Source: Desulfotomaculum nigrificans DSM 574
GTDB lineage: Bacteria; Bacillota; Desulfotomaculia; Desulfotomaculales; Desulfotomaculaceae
DNA: 64,000 nucleotides
Reading direction: 5' to 3'
Assembly (NCBI RefSeq): GCF_000189755.2
Contig: NZ_KI912183.1
Coordinates: 2,718,255 to 2,782,254 of the forward strand
Below the pieces are notes generated by a model. It did not search any database and was not told the DNA's origin. It was given only the letters and a program-made list of their open reading frames with translations. A program made the translations under genes and the position numbers. Shown here one piece after another: positions 50,402 to 59,370 of this stretch (its first letter is position 1; the number at the start of each line of letters is the position of its first letter).

Positions 50402-50974
50402 TTGGATAAACAACTGCTGAGAAAACAAATTCTGGCCGCCCGCAGTGCCATGGATAGGCAACAGGTAACAGCCAAAAGTGAACGTATTATAACCAGATTA
50501 ACGGAACTGAAAATTTACCAGGATGCTGAAATAATCATGGCCTACCTTGACTTCCGTAATGAAGTTAGTACTGTATCCCTGGTTAAACAGGCCCTTAAAC
50601 AAGGCAAAAGGGTGACGGTGCCGGTAGTTAACCGGCAGGAAAGGTCCATGACACCGTCTCTATTGGAGAGATATCCCGAAGATTTGATCGAGGGAGCGTA
50701 TGGAATTTTAGAACCCTGCCAGGTAAAACCGCTGGCTCCGGAGGAACTTGATCTGGTGGTTGTACCAGGCGTGGCCTTTGATGAACGGGGGAACCGGATG
50801 GGTTACGGCGGCGGTTATTATGACCGTTTTTTACCCCGGTTAAGGGCAGGAGCGGTAACCATAGCTCTAGCCTACGAGCTGCAGTTAGTGGCGGATTTAT
50901 CACCATTCATGGGTCCGTACGACCAACCAGTACAATATATTTTGACCGAAGAACGACTGATAAAATGTAAATAA
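50402..50974 (+). CDS. 5-formyltetrahydrofolate cyclo-ligase
   Basis: The 190-residue protein has the signatures RKQILAARSAM, the YLDFRNEVST region, and the C-terminal VPGVAFDERGNRMGYGGGYYDRFL for ATP and folate binding. It converts 5-formyl-THF to 5,10-methenyl-THF. TTG at 50402 gives the family length; its Shine-Dalgarno is weak, and it starts 4 nt after the ACT gene stop, so it is probably reached by coupling. The usual symbol would be mthfS/fau. Confidence 0.92.
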   Translation: MDKQLLRKQILAARSAMDRQQVTAKSERIITRLTELKIYQDAEIIMAYLDFRNEVSTVSLVKQALKQGKRVTVPVVNRQERSMTPSLLERYPEDLIEGAYGILEPCQVKPLAPEELDLVVVPGVAFDERGNRMGYGGGYYDRFLPRLRAGAVTIALAYELQLVADLSPFMGPYDQPVQYILTEERLIKCK

Positions 50975-50978
50975 TCGG

Positions 50979-51012
50979 AAACGGGCTTCCCTTAGTTGGA
51001 AAGCCCGTTTCT
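50979..51012 (+). terminator. Terminator of the paaK operon
   Basis: AAACGGGCTT (50979-50988) and AAGCCCGTTT (51001-51010) pair perfectly. The convergent bactofilin-like gene ends at 51019. Confidence 0.85.
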
Positions 51013-51018
51013 TACTTA

Positions 51019-52476
51019 TCACAGGAGTTTGTTTTCATCACTATCTTTTGGTTCTTCTTCCACCGTTGTTTCAGACTGATTGCCCGTATCCCTGGTCTTG
51101 CGGGATTGCCGCCAGGATTGCCAGCGTGTTTTCAATCTGGGCCACCAGAGCATTGTCACACTGCCCAGACCCATTAACCACAGAACTAACAGCACAATCC
51201 AGCCCAGTATCGGAATCCAAATTAAGTGGGCCACCAGCAAAATACCCAGCAGCATTTCTTTGATCTGGGAGAGACTATTCAAGCCAAAGGCGGCGCTGAC
51301 CTTTTGGCCAATCTTCTGGCAGACACCGGATAGGCCTACCAATGAAGCCAGGATTAAAGCAATCCCCAGGGAAATTGATACCGGAATGCCGATAATGGAG
51401 ATAAACAATAGGAACATTAAAGGTAGGCCCAAGACCACCGATACAAAGCCCAGCCAAATGCTGCGCAAGGGTTGACCGCTGATGTTTTCAATGCTGGTTG
51501 TAGCATCTTTGGTAAAGAAGCCGTAAGTGATGAACAGAGTGGCTAAAATACCTAACAGGACCGGTATCCAGAGCAGGACCAGAGTGAAAAGGGGGTTATT
51601 ATCCCGTACAATCACCTGCCCCGCCGGCTGAGGGTAATGTACCCGCTCGGGGGAGATGTTGCGGTAAGTGTCTACCCCGTCGGTCTCCACCTTGACAATT
51701 TTAATGGGCTTATTATCACTATTAATAATGCGACCCTGCACGCTAGCCCCCGGTTCCATCATCACCGACTCGCTGCTGGTGATAACATCACCGTGAATGA
51801 CTGCGGTGGAACGTAAAATAACCTGTCGGCCAGTGGCGTTACCCTGTACGGTGCCCGCCAGATCCAACTGGCTTTCAGGTGTACCCACCTGGCCCAGTAC
51901 AGAGGTACCCGGTAGAGTGGTAATTTCACCGCCGATAATATTACCATATACAATCCCTTTGGTCTTTCTTTCTTCTCCATCGGGATAATAGTCTGCCCGC
52001 CTTGGCATCTTATTCTCCAGTTCCGGGTTGTAATAGGGGGCTAACAGCACCCTTGCCCCCTGCACATTTTGCTTAACTGAACCGCCGTAGATAGCCGCCT
52101 GCTCAGTGGCCAGTATAGAACCCACCTGGGCATCCTCACCTAAATGAACTTCTTTGGCTTGCACAGTGCCAATAACCCTGCCTTGTTCTATTCTTACACG
52201 CTTATTAGGTTCCTTTATTTCAGAAAGTATTTCATTGTTGTTCTGAATATAATGCCACTCATCTTCCTGAACCGGCGTAGTTATGTCTCTCCGCTGGACA
52301 GGGGGGATGTTCTTGTCCAGCCACCATTCTTCGGTAGGTAGGTGCAGGGCAAAGGATATTTCCTTAGCCAGGTACCCTCGTTCTAAGAAACTGAACCCCA
52401 CCACCAGCGCTGCTATCACAGCCAGGATGGCGGTCCACTTCAGCAGGAATTTGCAAACGGTTTTAAATGTGGACAA
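51019..52476 (-). CDS. Membrane protein with bactofilin-like beta-helix domain
   Basis: The 485-residue protein has an N-terminal transmembrane helix, then a repetitive extracytoplasmic region (about 95-270) with bactofilin-type turns such as VHLGEDAQVGSI, LAGTVQGNATG and AVIHGDVITSSESVMMEPGASVQG. A cluster of four or so C-terminal membrane helices follows. Bactofilin-like domains polymerise as beta-helices. TTG at 52476 directly follows the anti-sigma stop and GGAGAG. As third gene of the sigma operon it may be an envelope-stress component; the function is not known. Confidence 0.82.
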   Translation of the reverse strand: MSTFKTVCKFLLKWTAILAVIAALVVGFSFLERGYLAKEISFALHLPTEEWWLDKNIPPVQRRDITTPVQEDEWHYIQNNNEILSEIKEPNKRVRIEQGRVIGTVQAKEVHLGEDAQVGSILATEQAAIYGGSVKQNVQGARVLLAPYYNPELENKMPRRADYYPDGEERKTKGIVYGNIIGGEITTLPGTSVLGQVGTPESQLDLAGTVQGNATGRQVILRSTAVIHGDVITSSESVMMEPGASVQGRIINSDNKPIKIVKVETDGVDTYRNISPERVHYPQPAGQVIVRDNNPLFTLVLLWIPVLLGILATLFITYGFFTKDATTSIENISGQPLRSIWLGFVSVVLGLPLMFLLFISIIGIPVSISLGIALILASLVGLSGVCQKIGQKVSAAFGLNSLSQIKEMLLGILLVAHLIWIPILGWIVLLVLWLMGLGSVTMLWWPRLKTRWQSWRQSRKTRDTGNQSETTVEEEPKDSDENKLL

Positions 52477-53151
52477 TTAAATTCTCTCCTCTCCGTGATC
52501 AAAAAATATTCTGGAGCTAAAGTAGGTTGTCACCAGAGCTACCACCAGCCAAACCAATAACCCGACCAGAACAATAGCCAGGACGCTGCGGTGGGATAAC
52601 AGTTGCTGCCATAAGGAAAGGCTGTTGCCTAACAGTGAGTTCCCTGAGTGGGCCGGCCAATTTACGGCGGAACTCCAGATATTATATAAAGTTGAGGCTA
52701 GTATGGTAGCCCAGTGGTCTATAGATAACCGAAGTTTTTCCCATCCGCTGGTGGTGGCCAACCACATTAGACGGGGCGGTGCCGCCCATCCATACCTTTG
52801 GCCCAGGTAAATTACCCAGGACAGGACCGCCAGCAGCGTGGTTGATACCAGCAGGGCAAATCCCCTGAGACTAAAATCCCACCAGGTGAATTCACCGGTT
52901 ACTACCGTCCGCCTGGCCTCAGCCAGGGGTTTAATGGCCAGCAGAATGTTATTGGTTAGTTCCGGCGGGGGAGGTTCCAGAGTCAGGTGGTCCAGCATTT
53001 GATTTAAACGGTGCTGTTCCTCCCACCACTGGCGGCAATCAGGGCAGTGGCTTAAGTGTTGGCTAATGGCAGTCCGGTCTGCCGGCCCCAACTGGTTGTC
53101 GCCATAAGCGGTTAAATTTCTCCTTACCCATGGGCAATTGGATTTATCCAT
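52477..53151 (-). CDS. Anti-sigma factor with zinc-finger (ZAS) domain
   Basis: The 224-residue protein has an N-terminal zf-HC2-type motif, HLSHCPDC near residue 31, followed by a helical linker and two or more membrane helices (ALLVSTTLLAVLSWVIYLG and VLAIVLVGLLVWLVVALVTTY). The cytosolic N-terminus would hold the ECF sigma factor encoded directly upstream. AAGGGGG precedes the ATG, which overlaps the sigma gene by 8 nt. Confidence 0.88.
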   Translation of the reverse strand: MDKSNCPWVRRNLTAYGDNQLGPADRTAISQHLSHCPDCRQWWEEQHRLNQMLDHLTLEPPPPELTNNILLAIKPLAEARRTVVTGEFTWWDFSLRGFALLVSTTLLAVLSWVIYLGQRYGWAAPPRLMWLATTSGWEKLRLSIDHWATILASTLYNIWSSAVNWPAHSGNSLLGNSLSLWQQLLSHRSVLAIVLVGLLVWLVVALVTTYFSSRIFFDHGEERI

Positions 53152-53716
53152 GAGGATGCCCCCTTTCCTGGAGCTGTTTAAGCTTTTTCTGTAATAGAGC
53201 CTTGGCCCGGTAAATTTGGGTGCCTACCGTTTGTACCGGGATTTGCATAATGTCGGCGATTTCCTGATAACTAAATCCTTCTAAATGTCTTAAAACCAGC
53301 ACGGTACGATATTTTAGGGGTAATTCGGCAATGGCCCTTTGTAAGGTTAATTGCCACTCCTTGTTTTGGTAAATTTCCGCCGGGTCTGTGCTATTGGGAT
53401 AGGATGCTGTTGAGGCCAACTGATCATGGTATTCCGGTAGAATATTCTCCCGCTGCTTTTTGTTCCGGTGGTATCTATCCAAACAAACATTGGTGGCGAT
53501 ACGGTAAAACCAGCTGGTAAACTTGGCCTCCCCGCGAAAGGTGGGCAGGGCCGAGTATAGCTTGATGAAGGCCTCCTGGGTCGCGTCCTGGGCCTCCTCC
53601 CGGTCATTCAGGATACGGAGGGCCAGGTTATAGATGCCGGTTTGGCAGTGCTGCACAATGGCTGCAAAGGATTCCATATCGCCCTGCATGGCCTGCTCAA
53701 TTAAAATCTGTGGCAC
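53144..53716 (-). CDS. ECF-type RNA polymerase sigma factor
   Basis: The 190-residue protein has region 2 (DATQEAFIKLYSALPTF, SWFYRIATNVCLDRYHR) and region 4 (LPLKYRTVLVLRHLEGFSYQEIADIMQI). It belongs to the sigma-W-like ECF group. The GTG start at 53716 has no Shine-Dalgarno within normal range: AGGAGG lies about 24 nt upstream, so the true start may be upstream and non-canonical. It heads the sigma/anti-sigma/bactofilin-like operon, which is probably autoregulated. Confidence 0.9.
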   Translation of the reverse strand: MPQILIEQAMQGDMESFAAIVQHCQTGIYNLALRILNDREEAQDATQEAFIKLYSALPTFRGEAKFTSWFYRIATNVCLDRYHRNKKQRENILPEYHDQLASTASYPNSTDPAEIYQNKEWQLTLQRAIAELPLKYRTVLVLRHLEGFSYQEIADIMQIPVQTVGTQIYRAKALLQKKLKQLQERGHPHG

Positions 53717-53829
53717 ATCCGGTGTTGCGATAACCTGCCGCCTCCTTTCCCGCCCTTGATTTACATCTAATATGACTTAGTTGGTTGTTACTTTATTTCA
53801 AGTACTGAAAATATTTTTTTAACTTTTGC

Positions 53830-53883
53830 TTCGGTGCGGAGATTAAACCAAACTAAAAGAGGCTAACCTTTTGGTCAACCTCA
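53830..53883 (-). repeat. Short relative of the 131-bp repeat, serving as hemZ terminator
   Basis: TTCGGTGCGGAGAT (53830-53843) is identical to 32570-32583, and 53845-53881 matches 32626-32662 at 31 of 37 positions. The 42-nt middle and the outer left arm of the longer element are missing. On the minus strand GAGGTTGACC-AAAA-GGTTAGCCTC plus TTTTAG forms a terminator just past hemZ. Confidence 0.6.
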
Positions 53884-55356
53884 TAATTTCTTTAAATCAT
53901 CAATATGCTTGAGCTTCCGCCCTATATATTCTGCCAGTCGTTCCATGTACTGCCGGGGTTCCTTGGCATTGTACTCGTTAATTAAATTCCAGGTGTCAGG
54001 GTTCACCCATTTTGAACCGGCCCCCACACCCAGACCGATGATGGTCTGCCGCTCCTCAATCATCTGGATATTATAAATACATTCATGGCCCGGCAGGGTG
54101 TAGCCGATATTCTCTAAATTGCCCACCATTTGTTTTTGCCGGTACATATAGTAGGGATGCATCTCTAACTTCCTGGCTCCCTGCGCTGTTTCCTGCCACA
54201 TAGCCACCGCCTCATCAGCGGTGGCCGGGGGAAATTGGTCTAACCGCTGTTTAAGGTCAGAAGCCCTTTTTAGGGCCAGGGCATGTACCGTCAGGTTTTC
54301 CGGCTTTAATTTTACGATCCGGGCCACCGTTTGGCTGACATCTCTGGTGGTTTCTCCCGGTAAACCAATGATTAAGTCCATGTTTAAGGTGGGAAAATTA
54401 AATTGCCGGGCCAATTCAACCGCCCGGTAAACATCCTCAACGGTATGGGCGCGGCCGATGGCCTCCAGGGTTTGCTGATTCATACTCTGGGGGTTGATAC
54501 TTAGCCTGGTTACACCATATTGGGCCAGCAGGCCCAACACATCCTGGTTTAAGGTATCAGGCCGCCCCCCTTCTACGGTGAATTCCCTGGTATCAGGTTG
54601 TTTTAAATAGCTTTGCACTGCCTCCAGCAGACAGCGCAATTGGTCTAAATTTAAACTGGTGGGCGTACCGCCGCCTAAATAAATGGTCTGTACTTTTAAA
54701 CCATGGGCCTGGAGGGCTTCACCCACCAACTTGATTTCCTCCAGTAAGGACTTCATAAAAGGTTCCACCATATTACGGTGCCTTTTAATGGAGTAAGAGG
54801 GGAAGGAGCAGTACAGGCAGCGGGAGGGGCAAAAGGGAATGCCAATATATACCGCCACCAAATGCCGGGCTTGCTCCCGAGAGAGTAAAAAAGGCCGCTG
54901 CCAGTGGGCTATGTCAGTTATTAAGGTGGCTTTATCCGGCCGCAGGGCGTATTTTTCCACCAGGTAGTCCCGCACCTTATCTACTGCCCACCCACCATCC
55001 ATTAACCGGTGTACCACCTTGGTGGGACGAATGCCGGTCATAATGCCCCAGGGGCTGGGGGTCTGTCCGGTCCGGGCTTGCAGCACCCGGTATACCACCA
55101 ACCGGGCCAACCTTTTGAATTCGTTGGGGGCTTCCTCAGCCATCAGCGGGATGGCGGTTTCCCGTCGGGCCGTAGCGGCTCCTGATTGGTAAAGTTGAGC
55201 CTCAGCCCAGAGTTCCACCCCTTGTTGACCTAATTCCAAATGAATATATGTACTGTTCTTATCTTCAGGAATTAATGCGGCACCGGGATAAAACAACCAA
55301 ATAATATCCTGGATGGTGCCAATAAAATCTATAGCCGCACCGGAAAGACCAATCAT
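53881..55356 (-). CDS. hemZ: Coproporphyrinogen III dehydrogenase-like radical SAM protein HemZ
   Basis: The 491-residue protein has an N-terminal extension absent from HemN and then the radical SAM motif YIGIPFCPSRCLYCSFPSY, IYLGGGTPTSL and NMDLIIGLPGET. The N-terminal domain with WGIMTGIRPTKVVHRLMD marks the HemZ subgroup of Firmicutes. It is annotated as oxygen-independent coproporphyrinogen oxidase, though the in vivo role of HemZ is uncertain. ATG at 55356 follows AAGGAG by 8 nt. Confidence 0.88.
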   Translation of the reverse strand: MIGLSGAAIDFIGTIQDIIWLFYPGAALIPEDKNSTYIHLELGQQGVELWAEAQLYQSGAATARRETAIPLMAEEAPNEFKRLARLVVYRVLQARTGQTPSPWGIMTGIRPTKVVHRLMDGGWAVDKVRDYLVEKYALRPDKATLITDIAHWQRPFLLSREQARHLVAVYIGIPFCPSRCLYCSFPSYSIKRHRNMVEPFMKSLLEEIKLVGEALQAHGLKVQTIYLGGGTPTSLNLDQLRCLLEAVQSYLKQPDTREFTVEGGRPDTLNQDVLGLLAQYGVTRLSINPQSMNQQTLEAIGRAHTVEDVYRAVELARQFNFPTLNMDLIIGLPGETTRDVSQTVARIVKLKPENLTVHALALKRASDLKQRLDQFPPATADEAVAMWQETAQGARKLEMHPYYMYRQKQMVGNLENIGYTLPGHECIYNIQMIEERQTIIGLGVGAGSKWVNPDTWNLINEYNAKEPRQYMERLAEYIGRKLKHIDDLKKL

Positions 55357-55482
55357 TTTCTTCACTCCTTACTATCGTTATGCAAAAAAAAACATAACAG
55401 TCCCTGGGACCGGCAGGATATTTTGCCATTGCATTGTAATAATAACACAAATGGTATTATTTATTGTTAAGGGGAGGATTAT

Positions 55483-55662
55483 ATGAGTGAGCAAAATGAA
55501 AAATTAGTGCAATCAGTTAAGGAAGCAGCTCGGGATGGCCGGCTTTCCTGCACGATGGCGCGGAAAATTGCCGCTGACTATAATGTGCCCCCCAGGACAG
55601 TGGGGGATATCTGCAACCAACTGAAAATTAAGATCAAGGCCTGTGAATTGGGCTGTTTTTAA
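55483..55662 (+). CDS. Small helix-turn-helix-like protein, 59 aa, in the molybdenum cluster
   Basis: The frame MSEQNEKLVQSVKEAARDGR... has a central MARKIAADYNVPPRTVGDICNQ that reads as a helix-turn-helix, and ends KACELGCF with two cysteines plus an earlier LSCT. GGGGAGG lies 5 nt before the ATG. The moeA start is 13 nt downstream, so it is in the operon. I do not recognise a characterised family. It could be a small metal- or cofactor-responsive regulator (inference). Confidence 0.7.
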   Translation: MSEQNEKLVQSVKEAARDGRLSCTMARKIAADYNVPPRTVGDICNQLKIKIKACELGCF

Positions 55663-55675
55663 TGGAGGGTTAGCT

Positions 55676-56905
55676 TTGGAATTATTTAACGTGTTGACAG
55701 TGGCACAGGCCCGCAGCACCCTGGCCAGTCATTTACCAGCCAGAACCCAAGCGGAGACAGTACCCCTCCTGCAGGGCCTCAACCGGATTTTAGCCCGGGA
55801 CATTACTGCCCTGGAGGATGTACCCGGTTTTGATCGTTCCACCATGGACGGTTATGCGGTTCGGGCCAGGGATACCTTTGGCGCCACCGAGTCCCTGCCG
55901 GCCTATGTGGATGTAACGGGGGAAGTGATGATGGGTCAAGAGGCCGTCGGCAAACTGGGTTCCGGCCAGGCCTGGCTGATACCCACCGGGGGTATGTTAC
56001 CCCCCGGCGCTGATGCGGTGGTGATGGTGGAATATACCGAGGAACTGGATACTAACACCATTGGCATAACTAAGCCGGTGGCCCCCGGGGATAACATGGT
56101 GCGGCGGGGTGAAGATGTGGCCGCCGGTTCTGTGGTGCTGACCGCCGGCCGGCGGTTGCGGCCTCAGGATTTAGGCTTACTGTCCGCCGTGGGAGTAACC
56201 GAGGTACCGGTGATGTTACCGGTTAAAGTAGGTATTTTGTCCACCGGCAACGAGCTGGTGGGACCGGATCAGCCGGCCGCGCCGGGTAAAGTCAGGGATA
56301 TTAATTCCTACACCCTTTACGGCCAGGTGTTGGAGGCCGGTGGTATCCCTAAACTGTACGGTATCATTCAGGATAACTTTGATGCTTTGCAGGCAGCCAT
56401 GAGACAAGCCCTGGCGGAAAATGACATGGTGCTGGTATCCGGCGGTAGCTCAGTGGGGGCCAGGGATGTGACGGCCAGGGTGATTGCCGCATTAGGTCAG
56501 CCGGGGGTACTGTTTCACGGTATCGCCATTAAACCAGGTAAGCCTTCCATTGGCGCGGTGGTAGACGGTAAAGCCGTTTTTGGCCTACCGGGTCACCCGG
56601 TGTCAGCCATGGTTGTCTTTAACTTACTGGCCCGGCCCATCATTCAGTCCGCCGGGTTGCCCGTTCAACAGACCAGTTTCCCCCTGCGGGCGGCCATTAC
56701 CCGGAATGTTCACTCCGCTACCGGTCGGGATGATTTTTTGCGGGTAACTCTGCGGCGGCTGGAGGATGGCAGCATTGTAGCCGATCCGGTGTTAGGCAAG
56801 TCCGGCCTGATTAGTACCATGGTGAAGGCAGATGGGGTGGCCCACCTGCCCTTAACCAAAGAAGGTGTCGAGGCCGGGGAACTGGTGGATGTATGGTTGT
56901 TTTAA
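55676..56905 (+). CDS. moeA: Molybdopterin molybdenumtransferase MoeA
   Basis: The 409-residue protein has MoeA motifs FDRSTMDGYAVRA, IPTGGMLPPGADAVVMVE, LSTGNELV, VLVSGGSSVGARD and FGLPGHPVSAMVVF. It inserts molybdate into adenylated molybdopterin. TTG at 55676 follows GGAGGG by 6 nt; a longer frame overlaps the small HTH gene. The next moeA-type gene starts 41 nt downstream. Confidence 0.94.
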   Translation: MELFNVLTVAQARSTLASHLPARTQAETVPLLQGLNRILARDITALEDVPGFDRSTMDGYAVRARDTFGATESLPAYVDVTGEVMMGQEAVGKLGSGQAWLIPTGGMLPPGADAVVMVEYTEELDTNTIGITKPVAPGDNMVRRGEDVAAGSVVLTAGRRLRPQDLGLLSAVGVTEVPVMLPVKVGILSTGNELVGPDQPAAPGKVRDINSYTLYGQVLEAGGIPKLYGIIQDNFDALQAAMRQALAENDMVLVSGGSSVGARDVTARVIAALGQPGVLFHGIAIKPGKPSIGAVVDGKAVFGLPGHPVSAMVVFNLLARPIIQSAGLPVQQTSFPLRAAITRNVHSATGRDDFLRVTLRRLEDGSIVADPVLGKSGLISTMVKADGVAHLPLTKEGVEAGELVDVWLF

Positions 56906-56946
56906 CAACCTTCCAGATAATTCCACTTAAGAACAGGAGAAGTATC

Positions 56947-58881
56947 ATGAGAACCAGAAGAGATGTCTATTTGAACGACAAGCCCTGGGAAGAGGCATTG
57001 GCCGAGTACTTGCAGCACCTGGCAGCCAAAGGCGCCCTGCAGCCGGGAACGCCGGAGGTAATTCCCACGGAGCAGGCTCTGGGGCGGGTTACGGCAGAGC
57101 CTGTCTTTGCCCAAATTTCATCACCTCACTATAACGCCTCCGCCATGGATGGTATAGCTGTGGATTCTGCCATTACCTTTGGTGCTTCAGACGCCACACC
57201 CAAACGTCTTCAATTAGGGGACAAGGCCCAGGTGGTGGATACCGGCGATCCCATTCCGCCGGGTTGTGATGCGGTGATTATGATTGAAGATGTGCATTTT
57301 GTGACGGATGATGTTTTTGAAATTACTTCCGCCGCCGCTCCCTGGCAACATGTACGGGCCATTGGGGAAGACGTGGTGGCCACCGAAATGATTCTGCCGG
57401 CCAACCATACAGTCCGACCGGTGGATATTGGCGGCATTTTGGCTGGCGGTGTGGGGGAAATTAAAGTGCACCCCCGCCCCAGGGTAGCTTTGTTACCCAC
57501 CGGTACTGAGTTGGTGCAGCCGGGGACAGAGTTAAAACCCGGTGATATTGTTGAATATAACACCAGGGTGTTTGGAGCCATGATCGAGACATGGGGCGGC
57601 GAGCCAATGCGGCGGCCCATTACCATTGACGATTGGGACCAACTGAAGAACACCATCATGACCGCCGTTGAGGAGGCCGATGTGGTGGTAATTAACGCCG
57701 GCTCATCCGCCGGTCGGGAAGATTTTACCGCCGACCTAATCAGGGAACTGGGCACTGTGTTAACCCACGGGGCAGCCATAAAACCGGGCAAGCCGGTGAT
57801 CCTGGGAGAAATTAAGGGGAAACCGGTGATTGGCGTACCTGGTTACCCGGTTTCCGCGGCCCTGTGTATGGAGTTGTTCGTACGGCCCATTATTTATCGT
57901 AAACTGGGCTCCACCCCCCCACCGCCCCAGACTACCTCCGCCATTATTTCCCGTAAAATGCCCTCACCCATGGGGGTGGAGGAGTTTATCCGGGTTAAAC
58001 TGGGCCAGGTGGGAGAAAAGATCGTGGCCACTCCCATTTCCCGGGGGGCCGGTGTAATTATGTCCATGGTCCGGGCTGATGGTATGTTGCGGGTGCCTCG
58101 CTTGTCCGAGGGTTTCCGGGCCGGGGATACCGTGACGGTGGAACTGATGCGACCGTTGGAGGAAGTGCGCCAGACTACGGTTATTATCGGCAGCCATGAT
58201 ATGGCCCTGGATGTTTTGGCCAATCACCTGCGCCGTAAATTCCCGGCGGCCAGTCTTTCCAGCGCCAATGTGGGCAGTCTGGGCGGCCTTTCGGCCATTA
58301 AGCGGGGCGAATGCCATTGTGCCGGTACCCACCTTTTGGATGAAGAGACCGGGGACTATAACGTAAGTTATGTTAAAAGATTGTTGGGCGACCGGCCGGT
58401 GGTACTGGTAAATCTGGTTTATCGCCAGCAAGGCCTAATGGTGGCTAAGGGCAACCCCCTGGGGATCAAAGGACTGGAGGATTTAACCCGGGAGGGTATC
58501 CGGTTTATTAACCGCCAGCGGGGCGCAGGCACTCGTATTTTATTGGATTACCGCTTGCAGCAACTGGGTATTGACCCGGACAGCATTTACGGCTACAACC
58601 GGGAAGAATATACCCACATGGCGGTGGCAGCGGCAGTGGCCAGCGGAGCGGCAGATGCTGCCCTGGGCATCAAGGCAGCGGCTAACGCCCTGGGATTGGA
58701 CTTTGTGCCGGTGGTGGAGGAAAGATATGATTTATGTATTCCCGGTGAATTTTGGGATACCCCCTATATTACCAGGTTGCTGGAAGTAATGGCCACCTCG
58801 GAGTTCAGACAACAAGTAGCAGCATTGGGAGGATATGATCTGCGGGATTGCGGCGGTGTCATGTACCGGCAAGGTATTTAG
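56947..58881 (+). CDS. MoeA fused to a periplasmic-binding-like (PBP) domain
   Basis: The 644-residue protein has a full MoeA part (residues ~1-410, with NASAMDGIAVDS, IEDVHFV, LLPTGTELVQ, VINAGSSAGRED and IGVPGYPVSAAL) and a C-terminal PBP-like domain (~420-640, GSHDMALDVLANHLRR, INRQRGAGTRILLDYRL). This fusion is common in anaerobes with tungsten or molybdenum enzymes; the C-terminal part may bind the oxyanion or a cofactor intermediate. ATG at 56947 follows AGGAG by 7 nt. It could serve tungsten while the shorter MoeA serves molybdenum (inference). Confidence 0.92.
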   Translation: MRTRRDVYLNDKPWEEALAEYLQHLAAKGALQPGTPEVIPTEQALGRVTAEPVFAQISSPHYNASAMDGIAVDSAITFGASDATPKRLQLGDKAQVVDTGDPIPPGCDAVIMIEDVHFVTDDVFEITSAAAPWQHVRAIGEDVVATEMILPANHTVRPVDIGGILAGGVGEIKVHPRPRVALLPTGTELVQPGTELKPGDIVEYNTRVFGAMIETWGGEPMRRPITIDDWDQLKNTIMTAVEEADVVVINAGSSAGREDFTADLIRELGTVLTHGAAIKPGKPVILGEIKGKPVIGVPGYPVSAALCMELFVRPIIYRKLGSTPPPPQTTSAIISRKMPSPMGVEEFIRVKLGQVGEKIVATPISRGAGVIMSMVRADGMLRVPRLSEGFRAGDTVTVELMRPLEEVRQTTVIIGSHDMALDVLANHLRRKFPAASLSSANVGSLGGLSAIKRGECHCAGTHLLDEETGDYNVSYVKRLLGDRPVVLVNLVYRQQGLMVAKGNPLGIKGLEDLTREGIRFINRQRGAGTRILLDYRLQQLGIDPDSIYGYNREEYTHMAVAAAVASGAADAALGIKAAANALGLDFVPVVEERYDLCIPGEFWDTPYITRLLEVMATSEFRQQVAALGGYDLRDCGGVMYRQGI

Positions 58882-58890
58882 GAGTATGTT

Positions 58891-59268
58891 ATGAAAAAGG
58901 AATCTGGCGGGGATTTAAACCAACCGTTGGTGGAAATGTTTCGCCCCTGTTATAAGGTTTGGATAGAGCGGGGCAGCACTGATTTTGGCGATGGTCTCTA
59001 CTATCTGCTGATGTACGTCAAGGAATATGGTTCAATTTCTCAGGCCGCCCGGGAGATGGGTATGTCTTACCGGGCAGCCTGGGGCAAGATTAAGAAAATA
59101 GAAAAAAACTGGGGCCTCAAACTGGTGGAAACCCAGGTGGGTGGTGACGCCGGGGGAGGTGCCAAATTAACCGAAGCCGGAGCAGAACTGTTAGAGTCCT
59201 TTGGCCATTTTCGTCAAAAAATAGAAGAGGCGGTGGAGCGGGTGTTTAGGGAAAGCTTTGCTAAGTAG
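58891..59268 (+). CDS. ModE-like winged-helix regulator
   Basis: The 125-residue protein has the LysR-type HTH of ModE: LLMYVKEYGSISQAAREMGMSYRAAWGKIKKIEKNWG, with QVGGDAGGGAKLTEAGAELL. It lacks the C-terminal molybdate-binding (MOP) domains of E. coli ModE, so it may sense through another partner or act as a simple repressor. It starts 9 nt after the preceding gene with a short GGAG. It is likely to regulate molybdate uptake or cofactor genes. Confidence 0.88.
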   Translation: MKKESGGDLNQPLVEMFRPCYKVWIERGSTDFGDGLYYLLMYVKEYGSISQAAREMGMSYRAAWGKIKKIEKNWGLKLVETQVGGDAGGGAKLTEAGAELLESFGHFRQKIEEAVERVFRESFAK

Positions 59269-59280
59269 CCGGGACTTTTG

Positions 59281-59370
59281 GGTCAGCTGTCAGCTTTTAC
59301 CGGGGGAATTTTATAGGGTCATTGCTGGCCTGTTGGTACTGGCGAAAAGCCAACAGCCAAAGGCCAACGG
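59281..59370. repeat. Dispersed repeat tract between modE-like gene and fdhD
   Basis: Words such as GTCAGCTGTCAGC and AGCCAACAGCCAAAGGCC recur in a tract that resembles the one at 32128-32165. It contains no gene. It lies between two convergent genes and may contribute to termination. Confidence 0.4.

Noticed and set aside
51048-51475. Plus-strand frames opposite the bactofilin-like gene
   Set aside because: They are antisense shadows without ribosome sites or family features.
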